Assembly: GCA_903843965.1 (NCBI GenBank) | Contig: CAIMRY010000017.1 | Location: 1 to 64,000 of the forward strand | Direction of reading: 5' to 3' | Length of the DNA stretch: 64,000 nucleotides | Origin: an uncultured delta proteobacterium | Lineage (GTDB): Bacteria > Desulfobacterota > Desulfovibrionia > Desulfovibrionales > Desulfovibrionaceae | In this document: piece after piece, positions 27,039 to 35,568 of the stretch | Numbering within the stretch: position 1 is the stretch's first letter | How the letters are laid out: each line of letters opens with the position of its first letter | Position numbers and translations under genes: made by a program | The notes under the pieces: generated by a model | Databases searched by the model: none | What the model was told of the DNA's origin: nothing | What the model saw: the letters and a program-made list of their open reading frames with translations, nothing else

Positions 27039-27872
27039 ATGCCCATGCCCTTTGCCGCCAGCCAGGACCGCCAGCCCGCCGTGGCCGGCCAGTTCTACAC
27101 CAACGACCCCGAAGCCCTGCGCCTGGAGGTGCGCGGCTACCTGGAGCAGGCCGAGCGCAAGTCCAGCGTGCACTCCATCCTGACCATGGTCCCACACGCG
27201 GGCTACTATTTTTCCGGCGCCGTGACCGGGGCCACCCTGGGCCGCGCCAACCTGGCCGATACCGTGCTGCTGCTGGGCCCCAACCACACCGGCCTGGGCA
27301 AACCGCTGGCCGTGTGGCCCGCTGGCCGCTGGCAGTATCCGGGCGGCACCCTGGAGGTCGACACCGAACTCGTGGAGCACCTGTGCGCCCAGGAAAGCCG
27401 CCTGACCCCAGACACCCTGGCCCACCAGCGCGAGCACTCCCTGGAGGTCCTGGTGCCCTTCCTGGCCGAGCTCAACCCGGACATGCGCATCGTGCCCATC
27501 GCCGTGTCCCAGCCGGACCTGGCCACCCTGCTCAGCGTGGGCAAGGCCGTGGGCCGGGCCCTGCGCGGCTTTGCGCGGCCGGTGAGCATGGTCGTCAGCT
27601 CGGACATGAGCCACTTCGTGACCCACGAGATGGCCCAGGAGCTGGACGCCAAGGCGCTGGACCCGGCCCTGGCCCTGAACCCGACCCGCTTCTACGAGAC
27701 CGTGCGCGGCGAGAACATCAGCATGTGCGGCGTGCTGCCCATGACCCTGGCCCTGGCCGCCGCGTGCGAGCTGGGCGCGAGCCAGAGCGAGATCACGGAC
27801 TACGCCACCTCCGGGGAGATCAACGGCGAGATGCGCCGCGTGGTGGGCTACGCCGGGCTGGTCATCAGCTGA
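27039..27872 (+). CDS. Memo-family protein (AmmeMemoRadiSam system protein B)
   Basis: A 277-residue protein of the Memo/AmmeMemoRadiSam-B family, related in fold to extradiol dioxygenases. Motifs are QPAVAGQFYTNDPEAL, MVPHAGYYFSGAVTGA (metal-site His), LLLGPNHTG, HQREHSLEVLVPFL and VVSSDMSHF. Metal-ligand histidines are in place. AGGAGAAG precedes the ATG at 27039. It follows the TPR gene by 26 bases and a radical SAM gene lies 153 bases downstream, but that gene lacks features I would expect of the canonical AmmeMemoRadiSam partner. The biological role of this family is poorly known. Confidence 0.88.
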   Translation: MPMPFAASQDRQPAVAGQFYTNDPEALRLEVRGYLEQAERKSSVHSILTMVPHAGYYFSGAVTGATLGRANLADTVLLLGPNHTGLGKPLAVWPAGRWQYPGGTLEVDTELVEHLCAQESRLTPDTLAHQREHSLEVLVPFLAELNPDMRIVPIAVSQPDLATLLSVGKAVGRALRGFARPVSMVVSSDMSHFVTHEMAQELDAKALDPALALNPTRFYETVRGENISMCGVLPMTLALAAACELGASQSEITDYATSGEINGEMRRVVGYAGLVIS

Positions 27873-27885
27873 AGGCCGGAGCGGC

Positions 27886-27955
27886 TGTTCGGGCTGGCTG
27901 AACCGGGCTGGCTGAACCGGGCTGGCTGAGCCGGGCCGGGCTGAGCCGGGCCGGG
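27886..27955. repeat. Short tandem repeat after the Memo-family gene
   Basis: About five degenerate copies of CGGGCTGGCTGAAC / CGGGCTGAGC lie just past the stop. The unit resembles the gene's own end (CGGGCTGG...CTGA), so it may be another duplicated 3' end. Confidence 0.7.
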
Positions 27956-28025
27956 TTAAGGCTCGCGGCAGGCACGTTTTTTGCTTCATCTGGGTGTTTT
28001 CCGCACACCACCCAAGGAGCAGAGC

Positions 28026-29198
28026 ATGCGCCACACAGCCGACGCCTCAAAACTGCAGGCCCAGCAGCAGGCCACCCGCCAGACCAACGCCGTGGTCAAC
28101 CACACCGAGGCCGAACAGGGCCGCCAGGTCTGCCTGTCCAGGCCGGTGCATCTGGGCTTTGACATCTCCAGCGTCTGCAACGTGCGCTGCATTTTTTGCC
28201 TGGCCGACATCGGCCGCAAGCTCGCAACCGACGAGAACGCCTTCCGCGAGCCGGTCTGGCTGGAGCAGTTGGAGGAGCTTTTGCCGTTCATCGGCGTCGG
28301 CGTCCTGTCCTCGTTCGAGGCCCTGCTGAACCCCAAGCTCGACCAGTTCGTGCGCATCCTGCGCCGCAACGGCACCCCGTTCCAGGTCTTCAGCAACGGC
28401 AAGGCCATGACCCCGGAGCTGGGCGAATTTCTGCTGCGCAGCGGCATGATCTCCCTGTGGAACTCGCTGCACGGGGCCAGGAAAGAGTCCTGCGAGGCCA
28501 TCATGCGCGGCACGGACTTCGACCAGGTGCTGCACAACCTCGTCTCGCTCACGCAGATCGCCCGCCGCTACAAGCCGGAGTTCGCGCTGACCATGGTCTT
28601 CTGCGCCATGCGCCGCAACATCGACGAGCTTTTGGACTACGTGCACCTAGCCAAGCGCGTGGGCGCCAGGGTCATCCAGGTCAACTACCTGCTGGTGGTC
28701 AAGCCGGGCACGGGCCTGGAGGACGAGGCCATGATCTTCAACCAGGAGCTGTACGACGACCGCGTGCTCAAGGCCACACGCCTGGCCGCGTCGCTCGGCA
28801 TCCTGCTGAACCACCAGCCGACCTTCTTCGACTGGCGGCCCGAGAACTTCGCCACGCCCTGCTACAACCCCTGGCGCAGCGTGAACATCAGCCACACCGG
28901 CGAGGCCACGGTCTGCTGCGGCGGGGCCGACGGCCTGGGCAACGTGTTCGAGAAGGGGTTCGAGCATGTCTGGAACGGCAAGGCCATGCGCGCCTTCCGG
29001 GCCAGGGTGAACTCGGCCAATCCGCCGGAGGCCTGCCGCACCTGCAGCCGCGGGCGCGAAAACCCCCTGGACGTGCGCAACCATCTGCATTTCCTGCGCG
29101 GCTTGAGCGACGAGGAGACCCTGGCCAGGCTTGAAGCCCTGGGCCTGGGGCGCTTCGCCGGTCCCATCCTGCCGAGCTGGGCCGTACAGGCGGCCTGA
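28026..29198 (+). CDS. Radical SAM protein with SPASM-like C-terminus
   Basis: A 390-residue radical S-adenosylmethionine enzyme. The 4Fe-4S motif CNVRCIFC (Cys 51, 55, 58) lies in FDISSVCNVRCIFCLADIG. The C-terminal part has PCYNPWRSVNISHTGEATVCCGG, GNVFEKGFEHVWNGKAMRAFR and CRTCSRG, the layout of a SPASM/Twitch auxiliary cluster. Related enzymes modify peptides, sugars or small molecules; no precursor peptide gene is visible nearby. AAGGAG lies seven bases before the ATG. A repeat-rich leader separates it from the Memo-family gene. Confidence 0.85.
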   Translation: MRHTADASKLQAQQQATRQTNAVVNHTEAEQGRQVCLSRPVHLGFDISSVCNVRCIFCLADIGRKLATDENAFREPVWLEQLEELLPFIGVGVLSSFEALLNPKLDQFVRILRRNGTPFQVFSNGKAMTPELGEFLLRSGMISLWNSLHGARKESCEAIMRGTDFDQVLHNLVSLTQIARRYKPEFALTMVFCAMRRNIDELLDYVHLAKRVGARVIQVNYLLVVKPGTGLEDEAMIFNQELYDDRVLKATRLAASLGILLNHQPTFFDWRPENFATPCYNPWRSVNISHTGEATVCCGGADGLGNVFEKGFEHVWNGKAMRAFRARVNSANPPEACRTCSRGRENPLDVRNHLHFLRGLSDEETLARLEALGLGRFAGPILPSWAVQAA

Positions 29199-29299
29199 CA
29201 GGCCGGAATCCCGACGCTTCGACGCAACGACGCAACGACGCTTCGACACAACCGACCGCCAGCTCCGCGCCGCAAGGATGCAGGGCTGGTGATCGATTT
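29199..29299. repeat. Short direct repeats after the radical SAM gene
   Basis: The first 50 bases after the stop contain alternating CGACGCTT and CGACGCAA units (29216-29246). The remainder holds no visible gene or hairpin with a T run. Confidence 0.6.
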
Positions 29300-29640
29300 C
29301 CCGCGCCCGCAGGCAAGCGGAATCACCCCGCCTTGGCCAGGGTTCCCCCCACGGGTGCAACCAGTCCTGGCCGCAACCGGCAGGCCGGAGGCCGGGGCAT
29401 GCTGTAAGCTTGGCAAGCTGTTTGACAGGCGGCCAGAATACTAACGTTGAAGAGTCCCGGCCCGCCCGGCTGCCAGCCCCGCGCGGGCGCGGTGCGGACC
29501 ATCCGGCCCGTTCCGCTGCAGCCAAAGAGCACGCATGCCGCGCACAGCAAAAAACGCTCCCCGCCCTGGGAAGCGCACCCCTGCCCCACGCGCAGCAAGT
29601 CCATGCCGGAACCGGCCAGCCCGGTCCGGGCAGGCGGTGG
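29300..29640 (-). pseudogene. Two decayed copies of the 3' end of the caspase-like gene
   Basis: Segment 29425-29640 matches 29666-29890, the last ~60 codons of the neighbouring caspase-like gene plus its downstream flank. The first ~95 bases are nearly identical, with an 18-base deletion inside; the stop codon is changed. A more diverged copy of part of the same region lies at about 29306-29393. In the minus frame the nearer copy still reads GRMVRTAPARGW, the exact end of the gene. No intact frame remains. The gap between the radical SAM and caspase genes is therefore mostly tail remnants. Confidence 0.85.
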
Positions 29641-29711
29641 AAGGCCGTCACCTGAAGGCGGCCCGAACAGGCGGCCTGAAATCAAAGTCTGAAGAGCTTC
29701 GGCCCGCCCGG

Positions 29712-31358
29712 CTACCAGCCCCGCGCGGGCGCGGTGCGGACCATGCGGCCCGTCTCCTTGCGGGAGATGCCCTGGGACCTGGCGGCCTCGTCCACGCGCT
29801 CGCAGACCAGCGGAATCTCCCCGCCCTGGGACGAGACCAGGTTGCCCACGCACTCCACGGTCCTGACCGGGATCGCCAGGCCGCGCGGTCGCGCCTGGCC
29901 GCGCAAGAGGCTGCGCAGGCGGCGGGCGGGGGCCTGCTGCTCGTCTTCCGGAGGCCGCTTGAGGTCCAGGCGCACGTGCAGGTTGCCGTCCTCCACGGCC
30001 AGGCCGGTCAGCTCCGTGCGGCTCACGACGCGCTGGTCGCCCACCAGGGTGCCGTAAAGGGTGTCGCCGCCGGGCTTGAGCTGGAGCATGGGGAATTGCC
30101 AGTTGCCGTCGGTCTCCATGCGCCAGACCCCGGCCAAGCGGTTCAGCACCGTGGAGCGGTCGTCCAGGCGGGGGCGCTGCGGCTGCGGTTGCGGCTGCCA
30201 CGGCTTCTGTGGTGCAACCGAGGCCTGCTGGCCGACACTCGGTGCGCTGACCTTCGCGCTGACTGCGGCGCTGGCCTGCTGCTGCTTGGCCCGGGCGGCC
30301 TGCTCGGCCTGCATGCGCTCGGTCTCCCGACGCGCGGCCTCCAGCGCCATACGCTCCTGTTCCAGCTTGTGGCGCTCGGCTTCAAGCACGGCCAGCTGGT
30401 CGCGCAGGCGCTTGTCCTTGGGCGCCTGATCCTCGGCCAGCTTCTTGGCGGCCTCCTGGTCCAGCTGCTGGCTGCGGCGGGCCAGCTCGGCGCGTTCCTG
30501 CTCCACCTGCCGCTTCTCGGCCTCCAGCCCGGTGATGTACTCCTTGAGCTTCTGCTCCTGCTGGCTCTGCTCGGCCGTGGCCTGCGGGGCCCTGATGCTC
30601 AGCGACTGCTGGGGCTGCCCGGCCAGGTAGAAATAGCCGGCGATGGACGAGGACTCCCAGGGCACCTGCTTCTTGCCCGACTCGCCCATGACGCTGATGC
30701 GCACGCGCTTGAAAACTTCCTCAATGGGGATGCCGGGCGTGGTGATGTTCTGCAGCAGGTACTTGGTGTACATGCCGTTCTGGCCCTTGCCGTCCGAGGC
30801 CACGGCATTGGGCGCCGTGGCGTAGGCCACGATGGAGCCCGTGGGCGCGTCCATGCGCGCCAGGCCCTGGTCCACGCTGCGGAAGCTGCGGGCAAAGGGG
30901 TTGTTGCGGCAGGCGTCGAGGATGACGATGTTCAGTTCGTTGCCCGCATCCTCCATCTTGCCCAGCACCCGGCCCGCATCCACGCACTCGAACTTGGCGT
31001 CGGACTCGCTTGCGATCTTGGCCCCCACGGGCACCAGATAATTGACGCCCTGCACCTGCACCCCGTGCCCGGCAAAGTAGAACAGGCCCACGCCGCCGCG
31101 CTTGAGCCGCTCGCCGAACTCCCGGATGGCCTCCTCCATGTCGCGCATGCCCACGTCGGTCTTGAGCTGCACGTCGAACCCCAGCCGCGTGAGGGTGCGG
31201 GCCATGTCCTTGGCGTCGTTGGCCGGGTTCTTCAGCGGCTTGTCCTTGTAGGCCGAGTTGCCGATGACCAGGGCATAGCGCCCACTGCTGGCCTGGGCCG
31301 GGGCAGTGAGCAAAATCAGCGCGGCAAGCGCAAGAATGAGTCCGGTGGTGGTGCGCAT
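29712..31358 (-). CDS. Caspase-family (peptidase C14) periplasmic protein
   Basis: A 548-residue protein. A signal peptide (GLILALAALILLTAPAQA) leads into a caspase-like p20 domain: YALVIGNSAYKDKPLKNPANDA, FYFAGHG with catalytic His98, and IVILDACRNNPF with catalytic Cys150. Residues about 280-400 are a coiled coil rich in Glu/Gln/Arg (KEYITGLEAEKRQVEQERAE). The C-terminal ~120 residues form a small domain with GVWRMETDGNWQFPMLQLKPGG. The ATG at 31358 has AGGAG seven bases upstream; the frame is open much further upstream but without signal peptide sense. Bacterial caspase homologs often act in stress or defence; no effector partner is evident nearby. Confidence 0.88.
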   Translation of the reverse strand: MRTTTGLILALAALILLTAPAQASSGRYALVIGNSAYKDKPLKNPANDAKDMARTLTRLGFDVQLKTDVGMRDMEEAIREFGERLKRGGVGLFYFAGHGVQVQGVNYLVPVGAKIASESDAKFECVDAGRVLGKMEDAGNELNIVILDACRNNPFARSFRSVDQGLARMDAPTGSIVAYATAPNAVASDGKGQNGMYTKYLLQNITTPGIPIEEVFKRVRISVMGESGKKQVPWESSSIAGYFYLAGQPQQSLSIRAPQATAEQSQQEQKLKEYITGLEAEKRQVEQERAELARRSQQLDQEAAKKLAEDQAPKDKRLRDQLAVLEAERHKLEQERMALEAARRETERMQAEQAARAKQQQASAAVSAKVSAPSVGQQASVAPQKPWQPQPQPQRPRLDDRSTVLNRLAGVWRMETDGNWQFPMLQLKPGGDTLYGTLVGDQRVVSRTELTGLAVEDGNLHVRLDLKRPPEDEQQAPARRLRSLLRGQARPRGLAIPVRTVECVGNLVSSQGGEIPLVCERVDEAARSQGISRKETGRMVRTAPARGW

Positions 31359-31520
31359 GGCAAGCTCCTGAACAAGGCGATTGAGTATACTGCTATCCGA
31401 CAATGCCCCTGCTGGCAACGCCTCCGGCGACATGGCCCACGTCTGGACAAGCTCCGGGCGGCAGGATAGATATGCGGACATGAATCCCTCCCTATTCAAA
31501 GCAATTTCGGGGCCAAAGCG

Positions 31521-32789
31521 GTGATCGGCAAACGCCTCCGCCAATGGTTCCACGACCGCCACAGGCCACGCTTCACGGGCCTGGAGATCCTGAAGTACAT
31601 CGGGCCGGGCATGCTGGTCACGGTGGGCTTCATCGACCCCGGCAACTGGGCCGCCAACGTGGCCGCCGGCGCCGGGTTCGGCTATTCGCTCTTGTGGATG
31701 GTCACCCTGGCCACGCTCATGCTCATCGTGCTCCAGCACAACGCCGCGCACCTGGGCATCGCCACGGGCCTGTGCCTGTCCGAGGCGGCGGTGAAGCACA
31801 TGCGGCCCGCGGCCTCGCGCACGCTGCTCGGCTCGGCCATGATCGCCGCCGTGGCCACGGCCCTGGCCGAGCTGCTCGGCGGGGCCATCGCCTTGAACAT
31901 GCTTTTCGGCCTGCCCATCTGGCTGGGCACGCTGCTGACTACGGTTTTCGTGGCCTGGATGCTTTACTCCAACGCCTACAGGCGGCTGGAGAAGATCATC
32001 ATCGCCTTTGTCTCGCTCATCGGGCTCTCCTTCATCTACGAGCTGACCCTGGTCAAGATCCACTGGGGCCAGGCCGCCGTGGCCTGGGTTGTGCCCAGCA
32101 TGCCGCACGGCTCCATCCCCATCATCATGAGCGTGCTCGGCGCGGTGGTCATGCCACACAACCTGTTCCTGCACTCCGAGATCATCCAGAGCCGCCAGTG
32201 GAACCTCAAGGACAAGGACGTCATCAAGCACCAGCTGCGCTTCGAGTTCGCGGACACGCTCTTCTCCATGCTCGTGGGCTGGGGCATCAACAGCGCCATG
32301 ATCCTGGTGGCCGCCGCGACCTTCTTCGTCCAGGGCACGGGCGTGGACCAGCTGGAGCAGGCCCAGGCCATGCTGCGGCCCATCCTGGGCGACGCGGCGG
32401 CCGTGGTCTTCGCCCTGGCCCTGCTCATGGCCGGCCTGTCCTCCAGCGTCACGGCGGGCATGGCCGGGGGCAGCATCTTCGCCGGGCTGTTCTCCGAGCC
32501 CTTTGACATCAAGGACCCGCACAGCCGCCTGGGCGTGGCCCTGACCCTCGTGCCTGCGGCCCTGTGCATCCTGGCCATCACCTCGCCCTTCCAGGGGCTG
32601 GTGGTCTCCCAGATCCTTTTAAGCATCCAGCTGCCGCTGACCATCTACCTGCAGTTCCGGCTCACGGCCTCGCGCGCGGTCATGGGCGAATTCGTGAACA
32701 GCGCCTGGCACAACTTCGTGCTCGGGTTGATCTCCGTCGTGGTGGTGGGCCTGAACATCCTGCTGCTCTGGGACACCCTGGCCGGATGA
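31521..32789 (+). CDS. mntH: Nramp-family manganese/iron transporter
   Basis: A 422-residue inner-membrane divalent-metal/proton symporter. The first metal-site motif FIDPGNWAANVAAG and the second, VVMPHNLFLHS, are both intact; about eleven helices are visible. It starts at GTG 31521, 163 bases from the divergent caspase gene. The shared gap carries a TATACT box facing the caspase gene. Manganese is the usual substrate for bacterial members; iron is possible. Confidence 0.9.
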   Translation: MIGKRLRQWFHDRHRPRFTGLEILKYIGPGMLVTVGFIDPGNWAANVAAGAGFGYSLLWMVTLATLMLIVLQHNAAHLGIATGLCLSEAAVKHMRPAASRTLLGSAMIAAVATALAELLGGAIALNMLFGLPIWLGTLLTTVFVAWMLYSNAYRRLEKIIIAFVSLIGLSFIYELTLVKIHWGQAAVAWVVPSMPHGSIPIIMSVLGAVVMPHNLFLHSEIIQSRQWNLKDKDVIKHQLRFEFADTLFSMLVGWGINSAMILVAAATFFVQGTGVDQLEQAQAMLRPILGDAAAVVFALALLMAGLSSSVTAGMAGGSIFAGLFSEPFDIKDPHSRLGVALTLVPAALCILAITSPFQGLVVSQILLSIQLPLTIYLQFRLTASRAVMGEFVNSAWHNFVLGLISVVVVGLNILLLWDTLAG

Positions 32790-32913
32790 GCCTTGCGCAA
32801 CGGCTGGCGCCGCAGGATGGCGCCGGACGCTGGTGCCGAAAGCTGACATTTCCGGGGCTGGTTGCCCTGCCCGCGCAGTACACATACCGTTTGAGGAGGA
32901 AAAGAGAGGCCCC

Positions 32914-33699
32914 ATGTCCGAAGCCTTCCCCTTTGAGATCACCGAATACGGCCCAAACGGCCCGCAGCAGCTGCACATCGAGGCCATCCGCGAGGTGCCG
33001 CTGACCATCTACCTGAACGACCGCGAGGTGGTGACCCTGCTGTGCACCGGGAAATATCCCCGGCACCTGGCCGTGGGTTTCCTCAAGTCCGACGCGCTGT
33101 TGACCGACCCGGCGCAGCTGCTCGACGTGGACGTGCGCGACGAGGTCGGGCGCATCACCGCGCGGGTGCGCGTGAGCCACGACCCCTGGGCCCAGGGCCG
33201 GGAGATCAAGCGCTCCATCACCTCGGGCTGCGGCAAGGGCACCAACTTCGACCGCAATGTGGCGACCATCTCAAGGCGCCGCGTGACCTCGGAGCTTACG
33301 GTCACGCCAGCGCAGATCCTGGCCCTGGCCGGAGAACTCAAGCGCCGCAGCACGCTGTACGGCCGCACGCGCGGCTGCCACAATTCGTCGCTCTGCACGC
33401 CGACGGAGATGCTGCTCTTCCGCGAGGACATCGGCCGACACAACGCCATCGACATGATCGTGGGGGAATGCTTCCTGGAAGAGGTGTCGGCAGAGGACAA
33501 GATGATCGTGTCCACCGGGCGGGTGGCTTCGGAGATCCTGCTCAAGACCGTGCGCATCGGGGTTTCGCTGCTGGCAAGCACTGCGGTGGCCACCAGCTTT
33601 TCCGTGGAGCTGGCGCGCAAGATCGGGCTCACCCTCATCGGCAACATCAAGGCCGACAGCTTCTGGGTCTACAACGACCCCGGGCGCATCGTCCCCTGA
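32914..33699 (+). CDS. fdhD: Formate dehydrogenase accessory sulfurtransferase FdhD
   Basis: FdhD delivers sulfur from IscS to the molybdenum/tungsten bis-MGD cofactor so that formate dehydrogenase is active. The 261-residue protein has LTIYLNDREVVTLLCTG, HLAVGFLKSDALL, the cofactor-site motif EDIGRHNAIDMIVG, and STGRVASEILLKTVRIGV. The cysteine loop, usually with two cysteines (CxxC), reads SGCGKG with one. GAGGAG lies upstream of the ATG at 32914. No formate dehydrogenase gene is in the window. Confidence 0.92.
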   Translation: MSEAFPFEITEYGPNGPQQLHIEAIREVPLTIYLNDREVVTLLCTGKYPRHLAVGFLKSDALLTDPAQLLDVDVRDEVGRITARVRVSHDPWAQGREIKRSITSGCGKGTNFDRNVATISRRRVTSELTVTPAQILALAGELKRRSTLYGRTRGCHNSSLCTPTEMLLFREDIGRHNAIDMIVGECFLEEVSAEDKMIVSTGRVASEILLKTVRIGVSLLASTAVATSFSVELARKIGLTLIGNIKADSFWVYNDPGRIVP

Positions 33700-33810
33700 A
33701 TCCCCGACGGGACATGAATCGACGCCTGGTTCTGAACCAACGTCGGGACGTGCACAACCGGCGGGGCCTGAATCAGCCCGCGGGCGCTGATTTGCCGGGC
33801 GGGTCCTGAT

Positions 33811-34614
33811 CTATCGGACGGAGCCGAGCCCGCGCAGCCAGTCCACTACAAGCCCCGCCGCCGCCAGCGGCACATGCAGATGGTCGGCGTCCACCTCCAC
33901 GTACCGGCTGGAGGGATTGGCCGGAGCGCGCGAAAAGGCGTAGTCCGGGCCGAGCTTGGACAGCGGATCGCGCTGCCCCACCACCCACAACAGCGGCACC
34001 TTTGGGCTGAGGTCGGCCGCGTTGCGCGGCATGTTCGCCAGTCCGTCCGGATCGAAATAGCTCAGGAATACACCGGCCGGGAGGACCACGTCGAAGGTCT
34101 TGCCCAGGTTCGTATCGGTGAAGCGGACGCTCTCCTCGCCATGGCCCGCAGCCACCAGCTCCCTGGCCTTTTGGACCGCTGCCGTGTTCAGTTCGCGCAC
34201 CCGCGCCCGTTCCGGATTATGTCCCGGCGCCAGGCACACCACAGCGGCCAGATCGGGGTGCTGCGCAGCATAGGCCAGGGCGGCGTTGCCCCCCAGGCTG
34301 TGCCCGGCCACGACTATTCCCTTGGCACCCTTTGCACGCAGGTCCTGCACGACGGCGGCGATCTCCTGCATGGCGTCCTGGTAGCCTGCGGCGTAGGCAC
34401 GGCGCCTGGACCAGGGCATTTCCGGCACGGCCACCAGAAAACCTGCGGCGCGCAGGGCCGTGGCCAGATCCGCGACATAGGCGTCGGGTGAGCCCTGCTT
34501 GCCGTGCAGAACCACCACGCCCATGGGCCCGGCCTCCGCAGCCAGGGCCGGAGGGGCGGGGGCAAGGATCGCGGTTGTCACCAGAGTCAGAAGAATGCAA
34601 AGAAACCAGCGCAT
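33811..34614 (-). CDS. Periplasmic alpha/beta hydrolase (intact serine nucleophile)
   Basis: A 267-residue exported alpha/beta hydrolase: signal peptide ILLTLVTTAILAPAPPALAA, oxyanion strand GVVVLHGKQGSPDAY, nucleophile elbow GHSLGG with Ser106, acid loop VVGQRDPLSKLG and a late His in DADHLHVPL. A complete Ser-Asp-His triad is therefore visible. The gene upstream, with a 27-base gap, encodes a paralog. The substrate is unknown; serine esterase or peptidase-type chemistry is likely. Confidence 0.8.
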   Translation of the reverse strand: MRWFLCILLTLVTTAILAPAPPALAAEAGPMGVVVLHGKQGSPDAYVADLATALRAAGFLVAVPEMPWSRRRAYAAGYQDAMQEIAAVVQDLRAKGAKGIVVAGHSLGGNAALAYAAQHPDLAAVVCLAPGHNPERARVRELNTAAVQKARELVAAGHGEESVRFTDTNLGKTFDVVLPAGVFLSYFDPDGLANMPRNAADLSPKVPLLWVVGQRDPLSKLGPDYAFSRAPANPSSRYVEVDADHLHVPLAAAGLVVDWLRGLGSVR

Positions 34615-34641
34615 GCGGCGCCTCCTCGTCAGAACGTTACC

Positions 34642-35469
34642 CTACTTGCCAGCCGTCGCCACCCAAAGCTCCTTCAGCCACTCGGCCACGAGGCGCGCGG
34701 ACTCTGCGGGCACGCTCCCGTGGTCGGCCAAAATCTCTTCGTAGCGGCTCTTCGGGTCCTCCGGCGCTTTGGAGAAGGCATAGGACCGGCCCAGCCGCGA
34801 GAGGGGATCGTTTGTCCCCACCACCCACAACAGCGGCACAGGCGGCTTGATGCCCTCCACGGTGCGCGGCATCACCGCCGGGCCGTCGGGATCGCTGTAG
34901 CTCAGATAGATCTCCGCCGTGGTGGACAGGTCGTAGTCCTTGCCATGGCGCATGTCCATGAAGGCCGAGCGCTCGGTTCCGCGCCCGGACATGACCATTT
35001 CGTGGGCCTTGCGCAGGTCGGCCATGAACACGTCGCGGTTGCGCTCCGGGTCGTGGGAGGGGGCCAGGGCCACGATGGCGAAGACGCCGGGCCGGGTCGC
35101 GGCATAGCCCAGGGCGGCATTGGCCCCCAGGCCGTGGCCCACGAGGGCCACCTGCGTTGCGCCACGGGCGCGCAGCTCGCCCACGGACAGGCCGATCTCC
35201 ACCAAGGACTGCTGGTAGGAGGCGTCGAAGCCGCGCTTGCGCGACCAGGGCATCTCCGGCGTGTCCACCAGGAACCCGGTGTTGCGCAACAGGCGCACTG
35301 TCTCGGCCAGGTGTTTTTCCGGGGTCTCGTTCTTGTCGTGCAGCACCACCACGCCCAGCAGTTCCGCAGCCCGGGCCGGGGACGGATGCAGCGAGCCGGC
35401 CAGGGGCAAGGCGAGACAGAGGGCGAGGCACAGGGCAAGGCGAAGTCGGGGGGGCGACGTGCGCGGCAT
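34642..35469 (-). CDS. Paralogous periplasmic alpha/beta hydrolase fold protein lacking the catalytic serine
   Basis: A 275-residue protein alignable along its length with its downstream neighbour (LGVVVLHDKNETPEKHLAETV, PEMPWSRKRGFDASYQQSL, PLLWVVGTNDPLSRLGRSYAFSKAPEDP). The nucleophile elbow reads GHGLGA, so the catalytic serine is replaced by Gly113; the acid and the late His (ILADHGSVP) remain. The codon is GGC and the frame around it is intact. GGAGG lies close to the ATG at 35469 and a signal peptide follows (LALCLALCLALPLAG). It may be a pseudoenzyme that binds the same ligand or pairs with the active copy. Confidence 0.8.
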   Translation of the reverse strand: MPRTSPPRLRLALCLALCLALPLAGSLHPSPARAAELLGVVVLHDKNETPEKHLAETVRLLRNTGFLVDTPEMPWSRKRGFDASYQQSLVEIGLSVGELRARGATQVALVGHGLGANAALGYAATRPGVFAIVALAPSHDPERNRDVFMADLRKAHEMVMSGRGTERSAFMDMRHGKDYDLSTTAEIYLSYSDPDGPAVMPRTVEGIKPPVPLLWVVGTNDPLSRLGRSYAFSKAPEDPKSRYEEILADHGSVPAESARLVAEWLKELWVATAGK

Positions 35470-35568
35470 GTGGGGCCTCCAGCAGGATTCGGACAGGGCT
35501 GGCCCCATCCTTGTCCTCGTATACCGGGGCTTGCCAGCCTTGGCAACCGGCTTTGCGGGCTTTACAAA

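Noticed and set aside
28026-29198. Radical SAM gene considered as an AmmeMemoRadiSam system radical SAM enzyme
   Set aside because: Its SPASM-like C-terminus and substrate motifs differ from what I expect for that partner; only adjacency supports it.
29712-32522. A 936-residue reading of the caspase gene extending over mntH
   Set aside because: The upstream part is antisense to mntH, lacks codon sense, and the ATG at 31358 has a ribosome site and signal peptide.
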